Source: Streptomyces dioscori (lineage in GTDB: Bacteria; Actinomycetota; Actinomycetes; Streptomycetales; Streptomycetaceae). Taken from it: DNA of 64,000 nucleotides. The position numbers and the translations under genes are program-made. The notes beneath the pieces were generated by a model. It had not been told where the DNA came from, did not search any database, and was given only the letters and a program-made list of their open reading frames with translations. Below, in pieces: positions 17,423 through 26,959 of this stretch (positions are counted from its first letter, which is position 1; the number at the start of each line of letters is the position of its first letter). Where the stretch lies: assembly GCF_003024195.1 (NCBI RefSeq), contig NZ_KZ679047.1, positions 62,001 through 126,000 on the forward strand, in the 5' to 3' direction.

Positions 17423-19198
17423 ATGGCCTCGTGGGAGAAACCGCTCGACCACCGCTACCGCGGCGAGCACCCGATCCGCACCCTCGTCTATCTGTTCCGG
17501 GCCGACCGGTGGAAGCTCGCCGCCGCCTTCGCCGTCTTCACTGTCAAGCACAGTCCGGTCTGGCTGCTGCCCCTGATCACCGCGACCATCATCGACACGG
17601 TCGTACGGCACGGACCGATCGCCGACCTCTGGGTGAGCGCCGGGGTCATCCTGGCGATCCTGGTCGTCAACATGCCGCTGCACCTGCTGTACGTGCGGCT
17701 GCTCTACGGCAGCGTGCGCCGCATGGGCACGGCCCTGCGCTCCGCGCTGTGCACACGCATGCAGCACCTGTCCATCGGCTACCACTCACGCGTCAGCGCG
17801 GGCGTCCTCCAGGCGAAGGTCGTCCGGGACGTGGAGACGGTCGAGCAGATGGTCCAGCAAACCGCCGAGACGGGGCTCGGCGCGGTCACCGTGCTCACCG
17901 GCGGGCTGATCATCATCGCCGTGCGCACACCCGAGTTCGTCCCCGTGTTCTTGTGCGTGGTGCCGGTCGCGGCGCTGCTCGTGGCGCGGCTGCGGGGCCG
18001 ACTGCGCGTCCACAACGAGGACTTCCGGCACGAGGTCGAGCAGCTGTCCTCACGGGTCACGGAGATGACACGGCTCATCTCGGTCACCCGCGCGCACGGC
18101 CTGGAGGGCAAGGCCCTGCGGCGCATGGACGGCACGCTGCACAAGGTCCTGACGTCGGGGCTGCGGCTCGACCTCCTCAACGGCCGCTTCGCCTCGCTGG
18201 CCTGGGTGTTCCTGAACATGATCGGGGTCGTCTTCCTCACCGCGGCCGCGCTCGTCGCGTACTACGGCGTGTGGGCCGTCTCCCCCGGTGACGTCGTCAT
18301 GCTCAGCGCGTTCCTCACCACACTCACCAACTCCACGACCACCCTGGCCGGGCTGACCCCGGTCATCACCAAGGGCCTGGAGTCCGTACGGTCCGTCGGC
18401 GAGGTGCTGCAGGCGCCCGAGCTGGAGGACAACGAGGGCCGGGCGCGGCTCGAATCGGTGCGCGGGGCGGTCGAGTTCGAGGGCGTGGGATACGCGTACG
18501 AGGACGCGGACCGGCCCGCCGTACGGGACTTCAGCCTCTCCGTCGCGCCGGGCGAGACGATCGCGCTCGTCGGCGCGTCGGGGGCGGGCAAGTCCACGGT
18601 GCTCAGTCTCGTCATCGGGTTCATCCGGCCGACCTCGGGCCGGGTGCTGCTCGACGGGGCCGACATGAACACCCTGGACCTGCGGACCTACCGGCGCTTC
18701 GTGTCGGTGGTGCCGCAGGAGTCGATCCTGTTCGACGGGACCGTGCGGGAGAACGTCGCGTACGGCATGGACGACGCGGACGCCGACGAGGCGACCGTGC
18801 GCGCGGCGCTGCGGGACGCCAACGCGCTGGAGTTCGTGGACCGGCTGCCGCGGGGGCTCGACACGGTGGTGGGCGAGCACGGGGCGCGGCTGTCCGGCGG
18901 TCAGCGGCAGCGCCTCGCCATCGCGCGGGCCCTCATCCGCAATCCGCGCGTCCTGATCCTCGACGAGGCGACGTCCGCGCTGGACACGCGGTCCGAGGCA
19001 CTGGTGCAGCAGGCCCTGGCCCGCCTGGTGCACGGCCGCACGACCTTCGTGGTGGCACACCGCCTGTCGACGATCCGGGGTGCGGACCGGATCGTGGTGA
19101 TGGGGGACGGCACGGTCCGGGAGATCGGCTCGCACGAGGAACTGATGTCCCGGGCGGGCGCGTACACGGCACTGCACGGCGGGGGCCTGCCGGCCTGA
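17423..19198 (+). CDS. ABC exporter, fused membrane and ATPase domains
   Basis: 591 aa, a half-transporter of the ABCB/MsbA class that should work as a homodimer exporting lipids, drugs or peptides. The membrane domain spans residues about 30-310 (WKLAAAFAVFTVKHSPVWLLPL and following helices). The nucleotide-binding domain has Walker A LVGASGAGKST (about 388), signature LSGGQRQRLAIARAL (about 494) and Walker B VLILDEATSALD. The ATG at 17423 follows GGGAGGGACGG. It stands alone, so the substrate is unknown. Confidence 0.93.
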   Translation: MASWEKPLDHRYRGEHPIRTLVYLFRADRWKLAAAFAVFTVKHSPVWLLPLITATIIDTVVRHGPIADLWVSAGVILAILVVNMPLHLLYVRLLYGSVRRMGTALRSALCTRMQHLSIGYHSRVSAGVLQAKVVRDVETVEQMVQQTAETGLGAVTVLTGGLIIIAVRTPEFVPVFLCVVPVAALLVARLRGRLRVHNEDFRHEVEQLSSRVTEMTRLISVTRAHGLEGKALRRMDGTLHKVLTSGLRLDLLNGRFASLAWVFLNMIGVVFLTAAALVAYYGVWAVSPGDVVMLSAFLTTLTNSTTTLAGLTPVITKGLESVRSVGEVLQAPELEDNEGRARLESVRGAVEFEGVGYAYEDADRPAVRDFSLSVAPGETIALVGASGAGKSTVLSLVIGFIRPTSGRVLLDGADMNTLDLRTYRRFVSVVPQESILFDGTVRENVAYGMDDADADEATVRAALRDANALEFVDRLPRGLDTVVGEHGARLSGGQRQRLAIARALIRNPRVLILDEATSALDTRSEALVQQALARLVHGRTTFVVAHRLSTIRGADRIVVMGDGTVREIGSHEELMSRAGAYTALHGGGLPA

Positions 19199-19896
19199 AC
19201 GGGGTGAGGGCAGCGGCCGCCCTGACCGGGTAAGGGCAGCGGCCGGCCTGAGCTGGGGGGGGCCGGCTGGCTCCGCCCCCTCGGTCCGGGCCCGCGACTG
19301 CGCACGCCCGGGGGTGGGCGGCGGCCGGGGGCGGGCGACGGCCGGGGCACGGTACGTACCGCACGTGCCGGACGGCGGCCGTCGCGCCGGACCCACCGGA
19401 CGGCGACCGCCCCCTCCCCTTGGCCGGGGCCCGCGGAGGACCCCAGCGGGCCCCGGGGGCGGGAGGCAGGCGTCACGTGTACCTGCCGCGCGTGCCGCAC
19501 GGCTGTGGTCGCGCGATGCCGGGAGGCCGCCGTCACGCCGAACGTGCCGGACTGTGACCGCCGCGCCACACCTGCCCGAAGGCGGCCGTCGCGCCGGACG
19601 TGTCGGGCGTGATGGCGCCGCCCCGCACGTCCCGGGCTGCGACCACCGCACCGCGCCTGCCGGACGGCCACCTGGCCGGACGCGCCGAGCGCGGCTGTCG
19701 CACCGCACCTGGCGGAGGCCGCCGTCGTGCAGTGCCTCCCGGCCGGCGGCAGGCACTGCGCCCGTACCGGGTGGCCACCGCCTGCCGGACAGGCCGGACG
19801 GCCGCCCCGTCGTACCGGACAGTGACCGTCGTGCGGTGGCGGGCCCCCGGCGGGGGCGCCCCACCCCCTGAAGGGCGCCGCCCCCAGACCGGCGCC
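19199..19896. repeat. Gene-free region with degenerate tandem repeat of about 27 bases
   Basis: No ORF here has convincing protein content. The 5' edge holds two copies of GGGCAGCGGCCGSCCTGA (about 19209 and 19234). From about 19360 to 19830 there are at least ten diverged units close to 27 bases (consensus near GCRCCGNACCTGCCGGACGGCGGCC), best seen as GCCGTCGCGCCGGACGTGTC, GCGCCTGCCGGACGGCCACC and similar. In one minus frame they read as a nine-residue periodic string, which is why several false ORFs appear. It sits between convergent genes. Confidence 0.65.
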
Positions 19897-20379
19897 TCAC
19901 TCCCCGGCGTACGCCTTCTCCAGGGCCGCGAGGTCGAGCTTGTGCATCTTGAGCATGGCCGCGGTGGCGCGGCCCGCCTTCCGCTGGTCCGGGTCGCTGA
20001 TCATCTCGATCAGCCGGGTCGGCACGACCTGCCAGGAGAGGCCGAATTTGTCCTTCACCCAGCCGCAGGGGCCCTGTTCGCCGCCGCCCTCGACGAGCGC
20101 GTTCGAGTAGAAGTCGACCTCGGTCTGGTCCGCGCAGTCGATCGTGAAGGAGATGGCCTCGGTGAACTTGAACTGCGGTCCGCCGTTCAGCCCGACGAAC
20201 CTCTGGCCGTTGGCCACGAAGTCGACGGTGACGACGGAACCGGCGGGGCCCGGTCCGGCCTCCGTGGCACGGACCGTCTTGCCCAGCTCGGAGTTCTTGA
20301 AAAGCGACACGTAGAAGTTCGCGGCCTCCTCGGCCCTGCCGTCGAACCACAGACACGTGGTGAATCCGTCGGTGCTCAT
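19897..20379 (-). CDS. VOC-superfamily protein (PhnB / 3-dmu-9_3-mt type)
   Basis: 160 aa. The opening MSTDGFTTCLWFDGRAEEAANFYVSLFKNSEL and the paired beta-alpha-beta-beta-beta modules (FKFTEAISFTIDCADQTEVDFYSNALVEGG, KDKFGLSWQVVPTRL) match the PhnB-like glyoxalase/bleomycin-resistance fold often annotated as 3-demethylubiquinone-9 methyltransferase-like. Those annotations are based on fold; the true reaction is unknown. It is divergent from the epoxide hydrolase. Confidence 0.88.
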   Translation of the reverse strand: MSTDGFTTCLWFDGRAEEAANFYVSLFKNSELGKTVRATEAGPGPAGSVVTVDFVANGQRFVGLNGGPQFKFTEAISFTIDCADQTEVDFYSNALVEGGGEQGPCGWVKDKFGLSWQVVPTRLIEMISDPDQRKAGRATAAMLKMHKLDLAALEKAYAGE

Positions 20380-20519
20380 GAGTGCCTCCTGGAGCGGAGC
20401 GGGAACGCTGTCGTCTGTACCGACCGATCCCCGACGGAAAACTCATCGGTGGCGCGACGGCTTTCCGGCCGCTTTCATGGACGGGGCCGATGTCCAGGCC
20501 GGAACTAACATGGGCCGTC

Positions 20520-21755
20520 ATGATCTCCCCGCACGGCGACACCGTTCAGCCCGGCAGCCCGCTCCGTCCCTTCCGTCCCTTCCGTATCGACATCCCCCAG
20601 GCCGACCTCGACGATCTGCACGCACGCCTGGACCTCACGCGGTGGCCGGACGAGCTGCCGGGGGTGGGCTGGGCCTACGGGGTCCCGCGCGCCTACCTCA
20701 AGGAGCTCGCGGAGTACTGGCGGCACTCCTACGACTGGCGCGCGGCGGAGGCCCGGCTCAACGAATGGCCGCAGTTCACCACGGTCGTCGACGGCGCGGA
20801 CCTGCACTTCGCGCACATCCGCTCGCCGGAGCCCGACGCGACCCCGCTGATCGTCACCCACGGCTGGCCGGGCTCGATCGCGGAGTTCCTGGACATCGTG
20901 GGCCCGTTGACCGATCCGCGCGCCCATGGCGGTGACCCCGCCGACGCCTTCCATCTGGTGGTGCCGAGCATCCCCGGGTTCGGCCTGTCGGGGCCCACGC
21001 GCGACACCGGCTGGGAGTACCGCCGTATCGCCGCCGCGTTCGCCGTACTGATGGACCGGCTCGGCTACCCGCGGTTCGGTGCGCAGGGCGGCGACTGGGG
21101 CGCGGCGATCTCCCGCGAGCTGGGCCGCACCCACCCGGACCGGGTGATCGGCGTCCATCTGAACCTGCTGCCCGGCGCCCACGCCACCTCCGAGCCGTCC
21201 CCGGAGGAGCTGGCGGCGCTGCACCCCCGGGAACGCGAACGCGCCCTCGCCTCCTGGCGGCGCCACCAGGAGTGGTCCCGCGAACGGCAGGGTTACGCCG
21301 ACATCCAGTCGACCCGGCCGCAGACCCTCGCCTACGGGCTCACGGACTCACCCGTCGGCCAACTCGCTTGGATCGTCGAGAAGTTCAAGGAGTGGACGGA
21401 CTCGGACACGTATCCCGAGGACGCGGTCGACCGGGACCAGCTGCTCACGAACGTGATGCTGTACTGGCTCACGGGCACGGCGGGTTCGTCCGCGCGGGTC
21501 TACTACGAGCGCGCGCACGCCGACAACGGGAACGCGCTCGCGCAGCCGTCGACCGCACCGACCGCGCTCGCCGTCTTCCCCCGGGACAACTTCATCCCGC
21601 TGCGGCACCACGCGGACCGTACGAACTCCGTCGTGCGCTGGACGGAGTTCGACCGGGGCGGCCACTTCGCGGCGATGGAGCAGCCGGACCTGCTCGTCGG
21701 GGACGTACGGGCGTTCTTCCGCCAGTTGCGGGACCGCGGCGGCAGCGGAAGGTGA
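20520..21755 (+). CDS. Epoxide hydrolase family alpha/beta hydrolase
   Basis: 411 aa. The N-terminal EHN domain (FRIDIPQADLDDLHARLDLTRWPDEL) is followed by the alpha/beta-hydrolase with oxyanion loop HGWPGS, nucleophile elbow GAQGGDWGA (Asp nucleophile, as in epoxide hydrolases rather than Ser esterases) and the catalytic His in FDRGGHFAAMEQPD. It should hydrolyse epoxides to diols; microsomal-type relatives are of this length. I use the ATG at 20520; the upstream frame to 20382 overlaps the divergent VOC gene's promoter. Confidence 0.92.
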   Translation: MISPHGDTVQPGSPLRPFRPFRIDIPQADLDDLHARLDLTRWPDELPGVGWAYGVPRAYLKELAEYWRHSYDWRAAEARLNEWPQFTTVVDGADLHFAHIRSPEPDATPLIVTHGWPGSIAEFLDIVGPLTDPRAHGGDPADAFHLVVPSIPGFGLSGPTRDTGWEYRRIAAAFAVLMDRLGYPRFGAQGGDWGAAISRELGRTHPDRVIGVHLNLLPGAHATSEPSPEELAALHPRERERALASWRRHQEWSRERQGYADIQSTRPQTLAYGLTDSPVGQLAWIVEKFKEWTDSDTYPEDAVDRDQLLTNVMLYWLTGTAGSSARVYYERAHADNGNALAQPSTAPTALAVFPRDNFIPLRHHADRTNSVVRWTEFDRGGHFAAMEQPDLLVGDVRAFFRQLRDRGGSGR

Positions 21756-21800
21756 CGGGGCCGGGCGGAGTCGCCCGCTCGGCAGCGCCCGGCCCGTCAC
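21752..21800 (+). terminator. Hairpin overlapping the epoxide hydrolase stop codon
   Basis: GTGACGGGGCCGGGC (21752-21766) pairs with GCCCGGCCCGTCAC (21787-21800), one bulge, around an 18-20 base loop. It begins at the stop codon. Probable terminator. Confidence 0.55.
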
Positions 21801-21937
21801 GGCGGCGGTGAACGTCGTCGGAATTCCCGTACAACCCTTGGGCCCCATGCGATGTCAAACAGGGCGCCGGACAAGGAACGGGCCCTTTCCGGACACCCCC
21901 GCGCTGCCCAGCCGTTCTTCCTGACAGGAGCCGACTC

Positions 21938-23404
21938 ATGCGCAAGAACCGTTCCACAGCACTCGCCGCGGCATCATTTCTTCTGCTGGCGGGACTGGGC
22001 ATCGCATCCGCGCCCTCCGCGTACGCGGGCACTCCGGGCGGTACGCGGGCCGCCGACCGCAACAGCGACTTCAACGGCGACGGTTATGAGGACGTACTGG
22101 TGGGCGCCCCGGGCGCGACCGTCAGCGGCAAGAAGGGCGCGGGACTCGTGACCGTGCAGTACGGCTCGTCGAGGGGCATCGGGACGACCGGTGCCGCCCT
22201 CTTCAGCCAGTCCACCGCGGGCGTCGCGGGGGCCGCGGAGACGGGCGACGGCTTCGGCAAGGCGGTCGGCACCGGTGACCTGGACGGGGACGGGTACGAC
22301 GACGCGATCGTCGGTATCCCCGGCGAGGACCTCGGTACGGTCGCGGACGCGGGCGGGGTCGCGATCCTGTGGGGCTCGAAGGCGGGCCTGACCGGGGCGG
22401 CCAGCGACTGGCTGGAGACCCAGGAGCCCGTCACGGGCGAGCAGTTCGGTGCGGGTGTCGCCGCGGGGCACTTCACGAACGAGACGCCGGCCGACCTGCT
22501 GGCCGTCATGGACCACAACGGTCTGGAGCTGTTCGCCTACGACGCCGCCGCGCCCGGTTCGCTGGAGCGGCGCTCGTCCGCGCCGCTCTCCGCGCGGGCG
22601 CAGGAGCGGCACATCCTGCCCAGGTCGCTGACCACGGGCGACTACGACAGGAACGGGTTCGCGGACCTCGTCGTCTCGGGCGTGACGGCCGGCGACGAGC
22701 CCGGCCACGGCTGGTCCACGTACCTCTCCGGGCAGGCGGACGGGCTGACGTACGAGCGCGATGTGCGCGGCGGCCCGGTCACCGCGTCCGGGGACATCGA
22801 CAACGACGGCTACGACGACCTGGTGACCGGCGAGCCGAACTCCCCCGACGACGGCGGCGAGACCATGACCGGCGGTCTGGTGGGCGTGCGCTACGGCGGC
22901 GAGAACGGACCGGCGGACGAGGTCCAGTGGTGGACGCAGGACTCCCCCGGCGTTCCCGGCACGGCCGAGCGGGGCGACGGCTGGGGTACGGACCTGTCCG
23001 TCGCGGACACGGACGGGGACGGGTACGCGGACGTGGCGATCGGCGCCGCGGGCGAGGACATCGGCACGGTCGCCGACGCGGGCGCGGTGTGGGTGCTGCG
23101 CGGGGCGTCCGCCGGCCTGACCGCGACGGGCGCCAAGTCGTGGGACCAGGACTCCGCGGATGTGTCCGGGGTGCCCGAGAAGGGCGACAAGTGGGGCGGC
23201 CAGGTCCGTCTCACCGACCCCAACGCGGACGGCCGCTTCGGGCTGCTGGCCTCCGCGCCGGGCGAGAACGCGGGCGACGGCTTCGTCTGGGTGCTGTCGG
23301 CAGGGACGGGCGGCATCACGGCCGCGGGATCGTGGACGTACGGGGCCGAGACCCTCGGCGCGCCCCACCTGGGCGCCGCGTTCGGCGCCGCGATCGACGA
23401 GTAG
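21938..23404 (+). CDS. Secreted FG-GAP / integrin-alpha-like beta-propeller protein
   Basis: 488 aa. A Sec signal peptide ends near SAYAG (residue 30). The mature protein is a string of FG-GAP repeats with Asp-rich calcium loops: DFNGDGYEDVLVGAPGA, DLDGDGYDDAIVGIPGEDLG, DIDNDGYDDLVTGEPN and DTDGDGYADVAIGAAGEDIG. These predict a seven-bladed propeller. Streptomyces has many such exported proteins; the function (adhesion, enzyme scaffold) is unknown. It is convergent with the next gene, 15 bases apart. Confidence 0.92.
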   Translation: MRKNRSTALAAASFLLLAGLGIASAPSAYAGTPGGTRAADRNSDFNGDGYEDVLVGAPGATVSGKKGAGLVTVQYGSSRGIGTTGAALFSQSTAGVAGAAETGDGFGKAVGTGDLDGDGYDDAIVGIPGEDLGTVADAGGVAILWGSKAGLTGAASDWLETQEPVTGEQFGAGVAAGHFTNETPADLLAVMDHNGLELFAYDAAAPGSLERRSSAPLSARAQERHILPRSLTTGDYDRNGFADLVVSGVTAGDEPGHGWSTYLSGQADGLTYERDVRGGPVTASGDIDNDGYDDLVTGEPNSPDDGGETMTGGLVGVRYGGENGPADEVQWWTQDSPGVPGTAERGDGWGTDLSVADTDGDGYADVAIGAAGEDIGTVADAGAVWVLRGASAGLTATGAKSWDQDSADVSGVPEKGDKWGGQVRLTDPNADGRFGLLASAPGENAGDGFVWVLSAGTGGITAAGSWTYGAETLGAPHLGAAFGAAIDE

Positions 23405-23419
23405 CCCCCGGCAGGCTCC

Positions 23420-24733
23420 TCACAGTCCCGGAGAGGTCGCGGCCGACTCCGGGACGCCACGACTCGCGGCCGACTCCGTCGTCGTACCGGACCCGTCGTC
23501 GGGCCCCGGCTCGGAGGAGTCCGGCGCCGGCGGTTCGGACGACGGCGACCCGGACTCCTCGGAGGGCGACGACGGCGTGTCCGTGGAGGTCGAGGTCGAG
23601 GGGCACGGGCTCGCCGACCCGCCCGGTGGCACGGTGGCGCCGTCCCCCACGGACACGCAGGGCTCCGGCGAGTCCGACGAGGGCGGCGGGGAACTCGTCG
23701 ACGGGGACGGCTGGTTCGCCGGAGGATCCGTCTTCCTGTCCTTGCCGCCGGTGTCGCCCTTGTGCCGGGTGAACCAGTCGCCGCTGTCCGGGTCGAAGAT
23801 CACGAAGATGTTGACGACCTGGGTGGCGGGCGAGACGACCACGACGTCGGAGGGCCGGTACGACGGCCAGGAGTCACCGGTCCTCTTCGGTGTGGTCCTC
23901 AGCGCCACCGGCGGCAGCAACGGGTTGCCGCAGGCGCAGCGGACCCGGGGAACCCCGCGGTCGTCGACGAGGACCGCCGTACCGGCCTGCAGGACCGCCT
24001 GATAGCTCGTGGCCTTGCCCTCGCGGTAGCCGTGGTTGGTGACACGGGTGTCCATCCGCAGCTGTACGGGGGTGAGCGAGCGCAGATACGCGGGCACCGC
24101 GGAGGTCTTCAGGTCCAACACCGAGGCGAACGCCTGCTTCTTGTCCGGAGCCCGGTCCAGGGCCGAGATCTGCTTCTCGACGTCGCAGCTGGCCACGTCC
24201 TGGGTTCCGCCGTAGAGGCCGGGCGCCGCACCGTCCACGCCCCGCGTCACGTTGGCCGACCCGGAGGTGTCCGTGGGCGAGGGCGTCACGGGTGCGGCGG
24301 AGCCGTCCCGGGCCGTGGACGCGGTGAACGGATCGGGCCCCGCCTTGCCTGCCGCCTGGAGGAAGACCTCGCCGTCCGAGTCCGTGGCGGTGGTCTTTCC
24401 GTCGGGCCGGGTGAGGACCACGGCCAGGACCACGGCGACGACGACCGCGGCGGCGATGAGGGCGACGCGCGGCACGGACTTCCACCAGGGCCGTTCGGGT
24501 CCGTTGCCCGAGCTCGAACCGGACGGTCCGGAGGGACTGGTGGGGCCGCCGCCCGACCCGCCCCCTCCTCCGGCTCCCGCTCCGGCTCCTGCCCCCTCGC
24601 CCGGACCGCCGATCGACGAGCCCGTGGGACCGCGTCCGTCCGGTGGGGGTACGGGGTTCGGCCGGGTCGGCCCCGACAGGGGGCCGGAGGGCGGTCCTGT
24701 GGGGCGGCCTGAGGACGGCGGTTCGACGCTCAC
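23420..24733 (-). CDS. Membrane-anchored DUF6777-like protein
   Basis: 437 aa. A Pro/Gly/Ser-rich cytoplasmic N-terminus (residues 1-85) precedes one transmembrane helix (VALIAAAVVVAVVLAVVL, about 90-107). The external domain (about 120-330) contains GLYGGTQDVASCDVEKQI, VPAYLRSLTPVQLRMDTRVTNHG and GVPRVRCACGNPLLPP with paired Cys. The C-terminus is a disordered Ser/Pro/Asp tail. I recall this core as the actinobacterial DUF6777; the number is from memory. The function is unknown. It is divergent from the streptophobe gene. Confidence 0.8.
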   Translation of the reverse strand: MSVEPPSSGRPTGPPSGPLSGPTRPNPVPPPDGRGPTGSSIGGPGEGAGAGAGAGGGGGSGGGPTSPSGPSGSSSGNGPERPWWKSVPRVALIAAAVVVAVVLAVVLTRPDGKTTATDSDGEVFLQAAGKAGPDPFTASTARDGSAAPVTPSPTDTSGSANVTRGVDGAAPGLYGGTQDVASCDVEKQISALDRAPDKKQAFASVLDLKTSAVPAYLRSLTPVQLRMDTRVTNHGYREGKATSYQAVLQAGTAVLVDDRGVPRVRCACGNPLLPPVALRTTPKRTGDSWPSYRPSDVVVVSPATQVVNIFVIFDPDSGDWFTRHKGDTGGKDRKTDPPANQPSPSTSSPPPSSDSPEPCVSVGDGATVPPGGSASPCPSTSTSTDTPSSPSEESGSPSSEPPAPDSSEPGPDDGSGTTTESAASRGVPESAATSPGL

Positions 24734-24927
24734 GAGTTCTTCTTCCCGGCGTAGGGACCCTGCGGCACCGAAGGCACTGCACGTACTTTGCGGCGCTTCG
24801 CCACATTTTCCAGCGATTTATTGCCCTTCATTGCTTAACGAGGCCATTGTGTGCTCCGGTCCCGTGCCGCCCGCAAGCCGACGCGGTCGGCCCTCCCGGC
24901 AGGCGCGCCGCCACAGGCCTGCCTAGC

Positions 24928-26214
24928 GTGACAAAGGTGAGCCTCTCTGCAGCCCCTGACCTGGCAGTGTCCCGGCACGGCTGGGTCCAGGCCCTGGCGA
25001 CGGTCCTCGCCGGGCTGATCGCCATGCTCGTGGTCGCCGCGCTCGGACTCTGGGCGGCGGGGGCCGCCGACCTGCCCGACGGAGCGTTCCCGCGGGTCGT
25101 CGCCGCGACGGTGGTGACCGCGGTCGGCGGTTCGGTGAAGTTCGCCGGGAACGCCGGAGCGCTCGCCGAGACCCGGGCGGGCCTGACGGTGATGCCGCTC
25201 TCGGTGACGCTGACCGGAGCCCTGGTCGTCGCCGCCGGTTTCCTGCGGCCGTTGCGCCACCGGGCCGTCGCGGGCCTGCCCGAACTGGCGGGCTGGGCCG
25301 GCCGTATCGCGGTCCTGTGGCTGCTCGCCCTGACCGCGCTCGCGCTGTCGGCGCGCCGGACCTTCGCGGTCTCCCTCGGCGAGGGCAGGCTCTCCGACCT
25401 CGGTGATCTGTTCGGCGCCTCGTCGCCTCGCGTCGGGTTCGAGACCGATGTGCCGGTGACGCTGCCCTTCGGCCTCCTGTGGCTGGCCGGCGTCCTCGTC
25501 CTCGCGCTGCTCGTCTCCCCCAGGGCGCCGCTCCCGCCCCGGCTGCTGCGCTTCCAGGAGTCGGTACGGCCGGCCGCGTACGCCATGGTCGTGCTGCTGC
25601 TCGCGTACGTGGTCCTGGGCGTGGTCGTCGCGCTGGTCGTGGCGGTGACGCGGGGGCATGCCGCCCAGACGCTCGCCGTAATGCTCCTCGGGCTGCCGAA
25701 CCTCGTCTGGCCCGTCTTCACGATCGGTCTGGGCGCGACCTGGGACGGGCGGGTCGAGGGCCCGTTCGGGCTGCCGATGCCGCAGATGCTGGACCGCGTG
25801 CTGCGTACGCCGGACCTTTCGACCCTGAATCTGAGCACGCTCTCCGAGCAGGACGGCAGGGTGTGGTGGCTGGTGGTCGTCGACGCGGTGCTCCTGCTCG
25901 CCGTCGCCTTCCTGATGGCCTCGCGCTCACCGGCCCGGATGCGGGCCTGGCGGCACGGCCTGCACATGGCGGTCGCCCTCGCGCTCACGGTGCTCGCCGT
26001 CTGCCTGCTCGGCCGGATCGACGCACACTACGGGCTGTCGCTGTTCGGTATCGGGGACCTCGGCGGCGGCCTGTCCGGCGAGCTCTTCCTGCGACCGCGG
26101 CTGTGGGGCGCGCTCGGTCTCGCCCTGCTCTGGGGCCTGGTCACCGGTTTCGTGGGCGCGCTGCTCGCCTCCCGGACGCGTCACCACGGCGAGTTGGAGA
26201 ATCCGAAGGACTGA
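24928..26214 (+). CDS. Streptophobe-family integral membrane protein
   Basis: 428 aa, with about ten hydrophobic helices (ALATVLAGLIAMLVVAALGLWAA, LSVTLTGALVVAAGFLRPLRHR, and others to the C-terminus). The GLTVMPLSVTLTGALVVAAGFLRPLRHR block is characteristic of the Streptomyces streptophobe family, whose function is unknown. The frame is open back to 24643 inside the divergent gene. I place the start at GTG 24928 (VTKVSLSAA), where hydrophobic homology begins; no good Shine-Dalgarno is visible, so it may be leaderless, and GTG 24937 is an alternative. Confidence 0.8.
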   Translation: MTKVSLSAAPDLAVSRHGWVQALATVLAGLIAMLVVAALGLWAAGAADLPDGAFPRVVAATVVTAVGGSVKFAGNAGALAETRAGLTVMPLSVTLTGALVVAAGFLRPLRHRAVAGLPELAGWAGRIAVLWLLALTALALSARRTFAVSLGEGRLSDLGDLFGASSPRVGFETDVPVTLPFGLLWLAGVLVLALLVSPRAPLPPRLLRFQESVRPAAYAMVVLLLAYVVLGVVVALVVAVTRGHAAQTLAVMLLGLPNLVWPVFTIGLGATWDGRVEGPFGLPMPQMLDRVLRTPDLSTLNLSTLSEQDGRVWWLVVVDAVLLLAVAFLMASRSPARMRAWRHGLHMAVALALTVLAVCLLGRIDAHYGLSLFGIGDLGGGLSGELFLRPRLWGALGLALLWGLVTGFVGALLASRTRHHGELENPKD

Positions 26215-26244
26215 GGGCCGCGGTCCGTACTACCGTACGCATCC

Positions 26245-26889
26245 ATGATCGAGCCGGACTTCCTTCACACCACCCGAACGGCCTACGACACATGGGCCGC
26301 CCGTTACGCCGAGCTCTTCGCCAACGGGCTGGAGGACTTCCCGCTGGACCGGGCGATGATCGGGGCGTTCGCCGCGTTCGTGCACGCGGAGGGCGGCGGT
26401 CCGGTGGCCGACCTCGGCTGCGGTCCCGGGCATGTGACCTCTCTGCTGGACTCGCTCGGCCTGGACGTGTCCGGCATCGACCTGTCCCCGGAGATGATCG
26501 CCATCGCGCGGGCGGCCCGGCCGGACCTGCGATTCGATGTCGGCTCGATGACCGCGCTGGATCTCGCGGACGGCAAGCTGGCGGGTGCGATGGCCCGTTA
26601 CTCGATCATCCACACCCCGCCGGAGCAACTTCCGGCAGTCTGCGCGGAGTTCCGTCGCGTACTGGCGCCGGGAGGCCATCTGCTGGTCGCGTTCCAGGCC
26701 CACGACGACCCGTCGGCGCTCACCGAGTCCTTCGACCACAAGGTGGCCCTCGCCTACCGCTGGTCCCCCGACCGCGTGGCCGCCCTGCTGACAGAGACAG
26801 GCTTCACGGAGAAGGCCCGCCTGGTCAGGGCCCCCTTGACGGACGAACGCCCCTTCCCCCACGCCCACTTGCTGCTGACCAAAACCTGA
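26245..26889 (+). CDS. Class I SAM-dependent methyltransferase
   Basis: 214 aa. It has motif I VADLGCGPGHVTSLL, the acidic loop SGIDLSPEMIAIA and a post-motif AMARYSIIHTPPEQL, with the final strand LLVAFQAHDD. This is the Methyltransf_11/25 type with a small-molecule acceptor, unidentified. It starts 30 bases after the streptophobe stop and may be co-transcribed with it. Confidence 0.9.
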   Translation: MIEPDFLHTTRTAYDTWAARYAELFANGLEDFPLDRAMIGAFAAFVHAEGGGPVADLGCGPGHVTSLLDSLGLDVSGIDLSPEMIAIARAARPDLRFDVGSMTALDLADGKLAGAMARYSIIHTPPEQLPAVCAEFRRVLAPGGHLLVAFQAHDDPSALTESFDHKVALAYRWSPDRVAALLTETGFTEKARLVRAPLTDERPFPHAHLLLTKT

Positions 26890-26895
26890 CCGACG

Positions 26896-26945
26896 GCCCC
26901 GAAAGGGGCGCGGGGAACTGCGCGACCAGCCACGACGGACCCGCA
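26896..26945. repeat. Dispersed GGGGCGCGGGGAACTGCGCGACC element
   Basis: A small hairpin GCCCC-GAAA-GGGGC at 26896-26910 leads into GGGGCGCGGGGAACTGCGCG. The same core recurs at 32.0-32.2 kb and (inverted) at 39.2-39.4 kb. It lies between the convergent methyltransferase and kinase genes, and probably acts as a terminator. Confidence 0.8.
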
Positions 26946-26959
26946 CCCGACTCCACCCC

